Source: Kocuria sp. (GTDB lineage: Bacteria; Actinomycetota; Actinomycetes; Actinomycetales; Micrococcaceae). Taken from it: a stretch of DNA of 64,000 nt. A program made the position numbers and the translations under genes. Under the pieces are notes generated by a model. The model ran no database searches and was not told the DNA's origin. It worked only from the letters and a program-made list of their open reading frames with translations. This document shows, one piece after another, positions 26,392 through 38,363 of this stretch. Every line of letters begins with the position of its first letter. Within the stretch, counting starts at the first letter, position 1. The stretch spans positions 527,250-591,249 of the forward strand of contig JAUNHG010000001.1 of assembly GCA_030524035.1 (NCBI GenBank), read 5' to 3'.

Positions 26392-27714
26392 TCACTTCAG
26401 GGGGTCTACCACCAATACCACTCGGCGCTCGCCTTTGTCCGTGACCATGCGCGTGAGAATTAGGGTGGCTTTATGGGGGCCTGATGGCTTGAGTTGGGCA
26501 CGTAACTGTTCGGGGGTTACATCTGTGCCCCGCTTTTTAATGTCCAAGGTGCCGATGTTGTGCGCCTTGATCCAGGTTTTCAGCACTTTTATGGTGTGTG
26601 GCAGAACTTCCCGTACCCGGTAAGCACGGGCAAACGGGGTGGTGGCGGTCCCCGGCTCAGCGGGTGGGCCCACCAGGTACGCAATACGTGGGTGAATCAC
26701 CTGCGCTCCCAGTTGGTCACCAAGATCCTGAACAAGGCCCGCTCGGATCACCGCACCATCCGGTTCCCAGAGCACTGTTCCGGACTGCACCGCAGGTGCT
26801 GCACGTTCCTGATGTTCAGACTGTGCTGCGACATCCGGAAAATCCGTGGAGGACGTGAGTTCGTGGCGGGTGCCGTCGTGGTGGAGCACCAAAGCGCTTC
26901 TGCGCACACCGGGGCGGGCTAGAGCGTTGAACCATAACACTACCTCTACGACGTCCCCCTGGTGGGATACCCACTGGGCCTCACAGTCGTTGTCAATAGC
27001 AGAATGCGGTATGCCCGGACCCAGTTTGACACCCATGGGGGTTCCGGTGGCGGCTAACTCCTTCACAAAAGACAGCGGGGGGCTGAAAGCTTCCGGGTCA
27101 AAAATTCTGCGTGATTCAGCTGAAACTGGGGTGTCATCGGTACGTCGTGCAGGGTCTAGCCATAGCCCCTGCGGTGCGCCTCCGGGCAAGTCTTGGAGGT
27201 CCAGAGAGTGCACATCGTCGCAGAGCACTTGGGCGTTGGGAAAAGGCATGAGATTGACGGTGGCCACCGCGGCGGTGATCTGGTCGCGTTCGATCGCCAC
27301 CACATCCAATCCCAAACCAGCCATGGCCATAGCATCGCCACCAATGCCGCATCCCAGATCTGCCACAGAACGGATGCCCGCTTCCAGGAAGCGTTGAGCA
27401 TGTACTGCAGAAACCTGCATGCGGGTGGCTTGCTCCAAACCTGCTTGGGTGAAAAGCATGTGGGCGGCGAATTCCCCGAACTTTTCGGCCGCTGCCGTCC
27501 GCAGGCGCGACTGTGTGACGGCAGCGGAAACCAAGTCTCGGTCGAAACCTTCGGCCCGTAAACGCGTGATGGTGCTTAACGCGCGGCCTTCACGGTAGGG
27601 GCCAAGTGAATCCAGCAAGATCATGCCCTCCGGCGTCAATAATCTGCCCAGAGCGGAAACAGTCGCGGCGTCGGAGCTGGACGTGGCGGGGGTGGGGTCA
27701 TTCGAAAACGGCAC
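26392..27714 (-). CDS. Class I SAM-dependent methyltransferase with C-terminal THUMP-like domain
   Basis: A 440-aa protein. The methyltransferase core has the SAM motif VADLGCGIGGDAMAMA, acidic loop end VVAIERD, and the LWLDPARR block. The C-terminal part (HNIGTLDIKKRGTDVTPEQLRAQL then TLILTR) is the THUMP-like domain found fused to this actinobacterial methyltransferase family, presumably RNA-directed. GTG 27714 lies six bases after a TACGGT -10 box on the minus strand, so the longer frame to 27798 is rejected. Substrate unknown. Confidence 0.85.
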   Translation of the reverse strand: MPFSNDPTPATSSSDAATVSALGRLLTPEGMILLDSLGPYREGRALSTITRLRAEGFDRDLVSAAVTQSRLRTAAAEKFGEFAAHMLFTQAGLEQATRMQVSAVHAQRFLEAGIRSVADLGCGIGGDAMAMAGLGLDVVAIERDQITAAVATVNLMPFPNAQVLCDDVHSLDLQDLPGGAPQGLWLDPARRTDDTPVSAESRRIFDPEAFSPPLSFVKELAATGTPMGVKLGPGIPHSAIDNDCEAQWVSHQGDVVEVVLWFNALARPGVRRSALVLHHDGTRHELTSSTDFPDVAAQSEHQERAAPAVQSGTVLWEPDGAVIRAGLVQDLGDQLGAQVIHPRIAYLVGPPAEPGTATTPFARAYRVREVLPHTIKVLKTWIKAHNIGTLDIKKRGTDVTPEQLRAQLKPSGPHKATLILTRMVTDKGERRVVLVVDPLK

Positions 27715-27720
27715 ATCATC

Positions 27721-27726
27721 ACCGTA
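27721..27726 (-). promoter_or_regulatory. -10 box of a leaderless methyltransferase promoter
   Basis: TACGGT on the minus strand, six bases before GTG 27714. About 60 bp separate it from the divergent groES control region. Confidence 0.5.
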
Positions 27727-27787
27727 CCGGGCGTGTGGCGCGTGCCGGGGTGAAGCTGGCGGGTGGTCTTGAAGGCGTTCGATGCGG

Positions 27788-27814
27788 TTGGCACTCACCT
27801 TGACCGACTGCTAG
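27788..27814 (+). promoter_or_regulatory. CIRCE-like element 1 (HrcA site)
   Basis: TTGGCACTC, nine bases, GACTGCTAG: the CIRCE 9-N9-9 layout with two mismatches in the right arm. It overlaps the -35 element of the groES promoter. Confidence 0.6.
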
Positions 27815-27828
27815 CAGACTTTTACAGT
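27800..27828 (+). promoter_or_regulatory. groES-groEL promoter
   Basis: TTGACC and TACAGT with a 17-bp spacer, close to the vegetative sigma consensus. Predicted start near 27835, inside the second CIRCE element. Confidence 0.75.
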
Positions 27829-27833
27829 GAGCA

Positions 27834-27860
27834 TTGGCACTCTCCGCTGGTGGGTGCCAA
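27834..27860 (+). promoter_or_regulatory. CIRCE element 2 (HrcA site)
   Basis: TTGGCACTC, nine bases, GGGTGCCAA: a 9-N9-9 inverted repeat with a single arm mismatch. It covers the predicted transcription start, so HrcA binding would repress groES-groEL at normal temperature. No hrcA gene is in the window. Confidence 0.85.
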
Positions 27861-28007
27861 GGGATTTGGGCCGATCGGCACCGCGACGACGGTTGGCACC
27901 CCCGCATCAACGCTCACGATAAGCGGCAGCAGCTTGCGTGAGCGTACGTGAAAAACACAAGAACTCATCAACTGGGGCTCCACGGGAGCTCAGGAAAAGG
28001 AGACATC

Positions 28008-29922
<1,915 letters not shown>

Positions 29923-29990
29923 TGTTCTGTCATTGTGTGTAAAGCCATGCGGTGACAGTTGGCCTTGACTGAATATGTCTAAGGCGTGAC

Positions 29991-30028
29991 AAGCCTCGCC
30001 TCCCTCGTTGTGGGGAGGCGAGGCTTTT
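29991..30028 (+). terminator. Intrinsic terminator of groES-groEL
   Basis: A perfect 14-bp stem (29991-30004 with 30013-30026), 8-nt loop, ending in TTTT. Confidence 0.92.
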
Positions 30029-30106
30029 CGCTGGTAGGTTCATGCTCCGGATGGTTTGGGGAAAATAACGTCCCGAGAAAGCACCACACATCGATTGAGG
30101 GAATCT

Positions 30107-32224
30107 ATGAGTGAACATGCTCCTCCGGCGCAACGAGTAGCCCGGTATGCCGGGTTCCGCCCAGAAATTCAGGGTCTGCGTGCGGTGGCAGTGTTCATGG
30201 TGGTCTTTTACCACATCTTTTTGGGCAGGGTGTCCGGTGGAGTGGATATCTTTCTGCTGATCTCGGCGTTCTTTCTGACGCTTTCATTCGTGCGTAAGCT
30301 CGAAGGTGAGCGCCCGCTGGGCATAGTGCGTTATTGGCTGCACACTTTTAAACGGTTGCTCCCCCTGGCAGTTATGACGGTTTTGGCAACGCTCGTGTTG
30401 GTTGGCCTGTTTTTCCCGCCGACGCGCTATCAGGAAGTGATCGACCAAGCGATTGCCACGGTCACGTACACCCAAAACTGGGAGTTAGCGTTCACTGCGG
30501 TGGACTACTACGCGGTGGATCGATCCACCGCCAGTCCGCTCCAGCATTTTTGGTCTCTATCAGTTCAAGGCCAAGTTTTTGTGCTGTGGCCCCTGATCTT
30601 CGGCCTGGCCTGGCTAATCACCCGTATTCCCAGACTGCGCCCCGTGCCGGTGTTAGCGGTGCTCTTCGGAACAGTGTTTGTGCTGTCCCTGGTGTATTCC
30701 GTGATCACCACACAAACCCAGCAAGAATTTGCATATTTTGACACCTTAACCCGCTTGTGGGAATTCGCTTTGGGGTCTCTTCTAGCCTTGGCTATTCCGT
30801 ACCTCAATCCGCCGCAGTGGCTGCGTGTGGTGCTCGGATGGGCAGGCTTGGTTTCCATGATCTTGGTGGGCTTGATGATTGACGTCCAAGGCGCTTTCCC
30901 CGGGTGGATTGCGTTGTGGCCTTTGCTGTCGGCGGCAGCGATTATGGTGGCTGGGCAGTCCAACTCTCCGTTGGGGCTAGACCGAATTTTTGCTTCACCC
31001 GTCCTGGTGAAACTGGGCGATATTTCCTACGCCCTGTATCTGGTGCACTGGCCATTATTGATTACATACTTGGTGGTCCGTGACCGTACTCAAACGGGTC
31101 CGATTTCTGGGGTGGCGTTGATTCTGCTGTCCCTGGCTGCGGCTGTAGTGGCCACTACGTTGATTGAACGTCCACTGAAGGCATGGCGGTGGCCGGAGGC
31201 CACCAAACTTCGACTGGTCGCAGCAGTAGTGCTGTGCGTGGCCGTGGGTCTCATACCGCCGATGATGTGGCGTGATCAGATTCAGCGTCAGCTTGATCAA
31301 GCGGCCATGGGGCCGACGGTTGATAATCCTGGGGCTTATGTTCTGCAGCCGGGATTTGAATTCACGGGGGACCCAGGTGCCTCAACGCTTCCATTAGCTG
31401 GACAGCTTAATCGTCAGGCCCCTAATCGTGGCACGCCGTGCCCTGCTGAGTGGAATGTGCCTGACGTGGCGCAGGGGCAATGCACGGATGCCACCGCCGG
31501 GATAACGAATCCTGACCGGACAATTTTGTTGATCGGCAATTCGCATACCGAACATTGGTTGGATGCACTACGTCCCGTGGCTGAAGCCAATAACTGGCGA
31601 GTGGTCACCTACATCGGCCCGGGTTGTTTCGTCAGCACTCCGGAAGACCAAGCATTTGATAATTGCCTGCCGTGGTTGGACGGTGTGGACCCGGTGATTG
31701 AGACCATTGACCCTGATTTGATGATTACACAGTCCACGTTCACTAACCCACAGGGAGAGTTTGAACGCAATGGTTTTGTGGAAAGGATGCAGCGTTACAC
31801 GGATGAGGGGCGGCGCATTCTCGGGGTCCGTGATATCCCACGTTTTGAGGATCCCTTGATCGAATGCGCGATGAAGTCGGGTAAGTCTGACGATCCCGCG
31901 TGTAGCGGAACGCACCCCATGCTTGGTACCCCGGACCCCATGCAGGGCATGGCTGATGCTAATCCCCTATTTGCTGAAATTGACTTGGTTGATCAGATTT
32001 GTCCGGATGAACGATGCCCGGCCTCTATCGGCGGTATCTATGTTCAGCGTGATGCTGGGCACCTGACTATTCCGTTCTCGAAGTCTTTGGCTCCGGTGTT
32101 TACACAACGATTGACGGATGCTCTAGAAGCGGATGGTTTTGACGTTCCCGTGCAACCGGACTTCACGTTGGCTCAGCAACCGGAGGACACCTGGGAGCCG
32201 GGGAGCGCCCCTACGTTCTTCTGA
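30107..32224 (+). CDS. OafA-type membrane O-acyltransferase with C-terminal SGNH domain
   Basis: A 705-aa membrane enzyme. Residues 1-390 are the acyltransferase-3 domain with about ten membrane helices; marks are PEIQGLRAVAVFMVVFYHI near the N-terminus, SGGVDIFLLISAFF and LQHFWSLSVQGQ. After a loop, residues 430-700 are an SGNH hydrolase-like domain outside the membrane, with the Ser block IGNSHTEHW and the DxxH pair in RDAGHLTIPF. The family O-acetylates cell-wall or surface glycans, or succinylates polysaccharides. ATG 30107 has GAGGGAAT upstream. Stands alone between groEL and guaB. Confidence 0.92.
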   Translation: MSEHAPPAQRVARYAGFRPEIQGLRAVAVFMVVFYHIFLGRVSGGVDIFLLISAFFLTLSFVRKLEGERPLGIVRYWLHTFKRLLPLAVMTVLATLVLVGLFFPPTRYQEVIDQAIATVTYTQNWELAFTAVDYYAVDRSTASPLQHFWSLSVQGQVFVLWPLIFGLAWLITRIPRLRPVPVLAVLFGTVFVLSLVYSVITTQTQQEFAYFDTLTRLWEFALGSLLALAIPYLNPPQWLRVVLGWAGLVSMILVGLMIDVQGAFPGWIALWPLLSAAAIMVAGQSNSPLGLDRIFASPVLVKLGDISYALYLVHWPLLITYLVVRDRTQTGPISGVALILLSLAAAVVATTLIERPLKAWRWPEATKLRLVAAVVLCVAVGLIPPMMWRDQIQRQLDQAAMGPTVDNPGAYVLQPGFEFTGDPGASTLPLAGQLNRQAPNRGTPCPAEWNVPDVAQGQCTDATAGITNPDRTILLIGNSHTEHWLDALRPVAEANNWRVVTYIGPGCFVSTPEDQAFDNCLPWLDGVDPVIETIDPDLMITQSTFTNPQGEFERNGFVERMQRYTDEGRRILGVRDIPRFEDPLIECAMKSGKSDDPACSGTHPMLGTPDPMQGMADANPLFAEIDLVDQICPDERCPASIGGIYVQRDAGHLTIPFSKSLAPVFTQRLTDALEADGFDVPVQPDFTLAQQPEDTWEPGSAPTFF

Positions 32225-32280
32225 TTGCTCCCCGGATCTTTTCCATCGGATGGGTGGATTCAGTGGCCGTGCGCGGGCCA

Positions 32281-32286
32281 TAGAAT
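32281..32286 (+). promoter_or_regulatory. -10 box upstream of guaB
   Basis: TAGAAT, 33 bp before GTG 32320. A GAAAGG ribosome binding site (32305-32310) lies between, so this transcript has a leader. Confidence 0.45.
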
Positions 32287-32304
32287 GGCTGATAAGTCTT
32301 GTGA

Positions 32305-33846
<1,542 letters not shown>

Positions 33847-33902
33847 AGCCAGCGGTACCTCCACCGCATATCAGCCCCGACTCTGAATCAGGACGGATCA
33901 CC

Positions 33903-35030
33903 GTGAACATGAACTTGGATATCGAGATTGGGCGTTCCAAACGCGCCAGGCGGACGTTTTCCTTGGACGAGATTGCTCTAGTTCCCTCTCGACGTACCCG
34001 CGATCCCCGGGAAGTTTCCACCGCGTGGAAAATTGATGCCTATTCTTTTGATACCCCGTTTGTGGCTGCCCCCATGGATTCAGTGACTTCTCCTGCGACC
34101 GTCATTGCCATGGGCAGATTGGGTGTACTGGGCGTGCTGAATTTGGAAGGGTTATGGACGCGCTACCAGGACCCCCAGCCACTGCTGGATGAAATTGCGC
34201 AGCTGGGGGAGGGCGACCTCCCTGCGGCTACCCGACGCATGCAGGAGATCTATGATCAGCCGATTCAGCCGGAATTGATCACTGAGCGTTTGAGGGAAAT
34301 CCGGGAGGCCGGGGTGATTGTTGCCGGGGCGTTGACCCCGCAGCGCACTCAGGAGCATTACCGCACGGTGCTGGAAGCCGGGGTGGATGTCTTCGTGATC
34401 CGGGGCACTACTGTTTCTGCGGAGCATGTCTCTGGAGCCCAGGAACCCCTAGACCTCAAAAAATTCATTTATGACCTTGACGTTCCGGTCATTGTGGGTG
34501 GTGCGGCTGGTTACACCCCAGCTCTGCACCTGATGCGTACCGGTGCCGCCGGTGTGTTGGTGGGCTTGGGTGGGGGAGCTGCCATGCGCACGGAACAGGT
34601 TGTGGGTATTCACGCTGCCGGTGCTTCAGCTATTTCGGATGTTGCTGCCGCGCGTCGTGATTATTTGGACGAATCGGGCGGGCGCTACGTTCACGTGATT
34701 GCCGATGGCAGTTTAGGGACGTCAGGGGCAATCATTAAGGCTTTGGCCATGGGGGCGGATGCGGTCATGTTGGGCACAGCCCTTGCCCGCGCGCAGGAGG
34801 CCCCAGGGCAGGGTTACCACTGGGGGGCGGAAGCTCACCATGATCAGCTTCCGCGTGGAGCACGGACGCGTCTGGAATCTGTGGCACCCCTGGAACAGTT
34901 ATTGCATGGGCCATCCCACCACGTTGATGGCACCTCTAATCTTGTGGGTGCGCTGCGTCGAGCGATGGCGACTACGGGGTATACGGACCTGAAGTCTTTC
35001 CAACGGTCAGAGGTGGTGGTCCGCAGCTAA
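33903..35030 (+). CDS. guaB3: GuaB3 family IMP dehydrogenase-related protein
   Basis: A 375-aa TIM-barrel protein of the GuaB3 group that accompanies guaB in Actinobacteria. It opens with SKRARRTFSLDEIALVPSRRTRDP, has PFVAAPMDSVTSP, and ends with the flap-like region HVDGTSNLVGALRRAM. It lacks CBS domains, and where true IMPDH has the catalytic GSICTTR loop this protein has VIRGTTVSAEHVS, without cysteine. Its reaction in Actinobacteria is not settled as far as I know. GTG 33903 or ATG 33909 may be the start. Confidence 0.9.
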   Translation: MNMNLDIEIGRSKRARRTFSLDEIALVPSRRTRDPREVSTAWKIDAYSFDTPFVAAPMDSVTSPATVIAMGRLGVLGVLNLEGLWTRYQDPQPLLDEIAQLGEGDLPAATRRMQEIYDQPIQPELITERLREIREAGVIVAGALTPQRTQEHYRTVLEAGVDVFVIRGTTVSAEHVSGAQEPLDLKKFIYDLDVPVIVGGAAGYTPALHLMRTGAAGVLVGLGGGAAMRTEQVVGIHAAGASAISDVAAARRDYLDESGGRYVHVIADGSLGTSGAIIKALAMGADAVMLGTALARAQEAPGQGYHWGAEAHHDQLPRGARTRLESVAPLEQLLHGPSHHVDGTSNLVGALRRAMATTGYTDLKSFQRSEVVVRS

Positions 35031-35064
35031 TCTGCGGTGTTGGATGTCGATTCGCTACGGTTAC

Positions 35065-35070
35065 TAGACT
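35065..35070 (+). promoter_or_regulatory. -10 box of a leaderless SURF1 promoter
   Basis: TAGACT six bases before GTG 35077, with no ribosome binding site. Confidence 0.6.
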
Positions 35071-35076
35071 GACACA

Positions 35077-36030
35077 GTGCTCCGGACTGCCCTGACCCCT
35101 CGATCACTGTTGGTCATGGTGGTGTGTCTGAGCATTGCGACCGCCTTTGTGCTGCTGAGCCGGTGGCAGTTGAGCTCCAGCGATGAAGGCCGTACGGTGT
35201 TTGACCCCGCCAAGGAAGTGGTGCAGCCGCTTCAGGAAGCCGTACCGGCAGGGCAACCCGCATTGGCTTCTTTTGCGGACCAAGCGGTGGAAGCCCGGGG
35301 TAGTTACCGGGAAGATTCCACGGTTCTGATCGAAGGCCGTATCCACGACGGTGACACCGGATGGTGGGTGGTGAACGCTCTGACCGTCACGGATTCTGCG
35401 CAGCAGTGGCCGGATGCTGGTGATGACTTAGTGATACCGGTGGTGCGCGGGTGGGTTGCCGACCCCGCAGCGGCGGAAAAAATCCAGGTCCCACGCGGTG
35501 ACGTCATGGTAGTTGGCCGTTTCCTACCCCCCGAAGCTCCGATCCCTACGGAAGATTTGCCGCAGGGGACGTACGGAAGTCTTTCACCCGCCCAACTGAC
35601 CAATGTGTGGCAGGTGCCGGTGTATTCAGGGTTTATGACCGCTCAGGGCGAGTCCCGTGCCCAGGATGGGCCGCAACGCGGTGACAATTCCACGCTGCCA
35701 ACCGACGGAACGCTGCTGAGTTCTGAACTTGAGGCGGTCCGAGTCGATCAGCAACCCACCGACACCTCCGTGAACTGGCTCAATGTGTTCTACGCGGTGG
35801 AATGGTTGGTTTTTGCGGGATTTGCCCTGTGGGTATGGTTCCGGTTTGTGGCCGATACCTACCGGCGTGAAACAGACCCCGAGGAGTGGTTCGTGTTGGG
35901 CGGGGAGGATGCCCCTTACTACTGGGATGAACACAGCCAGCGGTACTACTACTACGATCCTGTGGCCGAAACCTACTACTTCTTTGACGATCAAGACCCC
36001 GCTGAATCCCCTGAACAACACAACCGGTGA
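35077..36030 (+). CDS. SURF1 family cytochrome oxidase biogenesis protein with Tyr-rich C-terminus
   Basis: A 317-aa protein of the SURF1 family, which helps assemble haem into aa3 oxidase. N-terminal membrane helix (about 10-28) then FVLLSRWQL, external domain with the SURF1-type VPVVRGWV block, and a second helix (about 236-256, WLVFAGFALWVWF). After the second helix comes a tail not expected for SURF1: acidic, with YYWDEHSQRYYYYDPV and ETYYFFDD, resembling WW/OCRE-like aromatic repeats. GTG 35077 fits a leaderless TAGACT box. DUF3817 gene follows after 52 nt. Confidence 0.85.
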   Translation: MLRTALTPRSLLVMVVCLSIATAFVLLSRWQLSSSDEGRTVFDPAKEVVQPLQEAVPAGQPALASFADQAVEARGSYREDSTVLIEGRIHDGDTGWWVVNALTVTDSAQQWPDAGDDLVIPVVRGWVADPAAAEKIQVPRGDVMVVGRFLPPEAPIPTEDLPQGTYGSLSPAQLTNVWQVPVYSGFMTAQGESRAQDGPQRGDNSTLPTDGTLLSSELEAVRVDQQPTDTSVNWLNVFYAVEWLVFAGFALWVWFRFVADTYRRETDPEEWFVLGGEDAPYYWDEHSQRYYYYDPVAETYYFFDDQDPAESPEQHNR

Positions 36031-36082
36031 TTGATACACCCGGTTACGCGCCCCATCACAACACAGAAAGTGACAACGCCCC

Positions 36083-36676
36083 ATGACGCAGACTCCTGAC
36101 CACCAAACACCCGAGGGAACTCCGCGCCCCCAGGAGCGTACTGACGGGGTGCGTGTTCCAGTCCCGCACGGTGCTGACCCGACCAAAGCAGCGCAGCCTG
36201 GCGGGCCGAATTCAGCGGCGATCTTGGCTCGGCGTCGTTTTGGGGGGACTGAGTCGCAAATTCGTTCGGCTCTGTGGTTGTACATGGTCTGCGCCTGGGT
36301 TTCCGGTGTATTCCTGCTGCTGTTGGTGGCTGAAATGGTTACCCGCTACGGGTTTGGATACGACCTCGTTGCCGGTGGTACCTGGGCGGAGACGGGGAAG
36401 CCCAATATGTTGGGCATGCGGGATAACGAGCTGATGACCATCACCGGTGGTGTGAACATTTCCACGTGGATTTTGATCATCCACGGCTGGTTTTATGTGA
36501 TCTATCTTTTGTCGTGTTTCCGCATATGGCTGATGATGCGCTGGCCGTTCCCGCAGCTGATCGTGATGGCGTTGGGTGGAGTGGTCCCATTCTTATCGTT
36601 TGTTGTGGAACGTAAGATCCACCGCAGCACCGTGGCAGAACTCGCCGCCAACCCCAAGGCGGCCAAACGGTACTGA
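36083..36676 (+). CDS. DUF3817 integral membrane protein
   Basis: A 197-aa protein: about 60 hydrophilic, proline-rich N-terminal residues, then a DUF3817 domain with three membrane helices (about 62-85, 126-148, 155-175), including HGWFYVIYLLSCFR and a following Arg/Trp-rich loop. DUF3817 proteins are common next to SURF1 and guaA in Actinobacteria; the function is unknown. ATG at 36083 follows AGAAAGTGAC. Confidence 0.85.
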   Translation: MTQTPDHQTPEGTPRPQERTDGVRVPVPHGADPTKAAQPGGPNSAAILARRRFGGTESQIRSALWLYMVCAWVSGVFLLLLVAEMVTRYGFGYDLVAGGTWAETGKPNMLGMRDNELMTITGGVNISTWILIIHGWFYVIYLLSCFRIWLMMRWPFPQLIVMALGGVVPFLSFVVERKIHRSTVAELAANPKAAKRY

Positions 36677-36703
36677 TTCCGCTGCTGGCCGCGTGTCTTG
36701 ACT

Positions 36704-36709
36704 TAGAAT
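36704..36709 (+). promoter_or_regulatory. -10 box of a leaderless guaA promoter
   Basis: TAGAAT seven bases before GTG 36717. The box itself contains part of the in-frame ATG at 36708, which argues against that ATG as the start. Confidence 0.6.
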
Positions 36710-36716
36710 GGCGGCC

Positions 36717-38336
36717 GTGACTTCCCAGAGTTCCCAGCCTGTCGCCCAGCCCACCCATCAGGACACTGTGCAGCAGGGGCCCGTGCTTGTTGTGGACTAC
36801 GGCGCGCAATATGCCCAATTGATTGCCCGACGCGTCAGGGAAGCCGACGTCTACTCAGAGATTGTGCCGCATACGCTGTCCACCCGGGACATCCTGGCCA
36901 AAAACCCTGCTGCGCTCATTCTCTCCGGTGGGCCGTCTTCCGTGTGGGCCGATGATGCCCCACAGCGCGATGCCGAACTGTTTGAGGCCGGGGTGCCCGT
37001 GTTTGGTATCTGTTACGGCTTTCAAGTGATGGCCCGTGCGTTGGGTGGCACTGTGGCGCAAACAGGGGCGCGTGAGTACGGGTCCACGGACTTGGTGGTT
37101 CATGGCGGTGAACCGGCGTCGATACTGATGCAGACCCCCACCAACCAGGTGGTGTGGATGAGTCACGGTGATTCCGTGACTCAAGCCCCGGACGGTTTTG
37201 AAGTGCTGGCTTCTACCCCGGGTGCCCCCGTGGCAGCTTTTGTGGATCCCGCCCGCAAACTTGCCGGTGTGCAATGGCACCCTGAAGTGCGGCATTCCCA
37301 ATACGGCCAACAGGTGCTGCGGAACTTCCTGTTTAATATCGCGGGCCTTCACCCCACATGGTCCACGGAGAACATTATTGACCGTGAAATCGCCAAGATC
37401 CGGCACCAGGTAGGGCAGGGACGTGCTATCTGCGGGTTGTCCGGCGGGGTGGATTCCGCTGTGGCTGCTGCTCTGGTGCAGCGGGCTATCGGTGACCGTC
37501 TGACTTGTGTTTTGGTGGATCACGGTCTGATGCGCCAGGACGAAGTCGAACAGGTGGAGCAGGAATACGTGGCAGCCACCGGGGTGAAGCTGCATATTGC
37601 ACGGGAGGCGGACCGTTTCCTGAGCGCATTGGCGGGTGTTACGGAGCCAGAAACCAAACGCAAAATTATTGGCAGGGAGTTCATCCGGGCATTTGAGGCG
37701 GCTGAAGCTCACGTGTTGTCACAAGCCCAAGCTGATGGCGCTGCGGTGGGGTATCTGGTGCAGGGCACCTTGTACCCAGACATTGTGGAGTCCGGTGGGG
37801 GCGAAGGCGCTGCCGTCATCAAGTCTCATCACAACGTGGGCGGGCTCCCCGAAGACTTAGAGTTTGAGCTGGTGGAGCCCTTGCGCGAACTGTTCAAGGA
37901 TGAAGTCCGCGAGGTGGGCAGAGAACTGGGGTTGCCCGCATCCATCGTGGATCGTCAACCTTTCCCCGGACCCGGTTTGGGGATCAGAATCATCGGCGAG
38001 GTCACCGAACACCGGTTGAGCATCCTGCGTCAGGCTGATGCCATCGCGCGGGAGGAACTCACCCGAGCTGGCTTGGACCACGAGGTGTGGCAGATGCCCG
38101 TGGTGTTGTTGGCGGATGTTCATTCAGTGGGTGTCCAGGGTGACGGGCGGACCTACGGTCACCCGATCGTGCTGCGGCCCGTCAGTAGTGAGGATGCCAT
38201 GACGGCTGATTGGTCACGACTACCCCCTGAGTTATTAGCCAAAATATCCAACCGCATCACGAACGAGGTTCAGGAGGTCAACCGGGTGGTTCTGGATGTG
38301 ACCTCCAAACCCCCCGGAACCATTGAATGGGAGTGA
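36717..38336 (+). CDS. guaA: GMP synthase (glutamine-hydrolysing) GuaA
   Basis: A 539-aa enzyme converting XMP to GMP. Glutamine amidotransferase half with [20 protein letters not shown], the nucleophile Cys in [10 protein letters not shown] and the HPE of VQWHPEV; synthetase half with the PP-loop [12 protein letters not shown] and the C-terminal dimer domain ending [12 protein letters not shown] 36717 is chosen from the leaderless promoter geometry; ATG 36708 would add three residues. Confidence 0.97.
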   Translation: MTSQSSQPVAQPTHQDTVQQGPVLVVDYGAQYAQLIARRVREADVYSEIVPHTLSTRDILAKNPAALILSGGPSSVWADDAPQRDAELFEAGVPVFGICYGFQVMARALGGTVAQTGAREYGSTDLVVHGGEPASILMQTPTNQVVWMSHGDSVTQAPDGFEVLASTPGAPVAAFVDPARKLAGVQWHPEVRHSQYGQQVLRNFLFNIAGLHPTWSTENIIDREIAKIRHQVGQGRAICGLSGGVDSAVAAALVQRAIGDRLTCVLVDHGLMRQDEVEQVEQEYVAATGVKLHIAREADRFLSALAGVTEPETKRKIIGREFIRAFEAAEAHVLSQAQADGAAVGYLVQGTLYPDIVESGGGEGAAVIKSHHNVGGLPEDLEFELVEPLRELFKDEVREVGRELGLPASIVDRQPFPGPGLGIRIIGEVTEHRLSILRQADAIAREELTRAGLDHEVWQMPVVLLADVHSVGVQGDGRTYGHPIVLRPVSSEDAMTADWSRLPPELLAKISNRITNEVQEVNRVVLDVTSKPPGTIEWE

Positions 38337-38363
38337 CGCTCGACGGCGTCCGCTCATGAGGCC

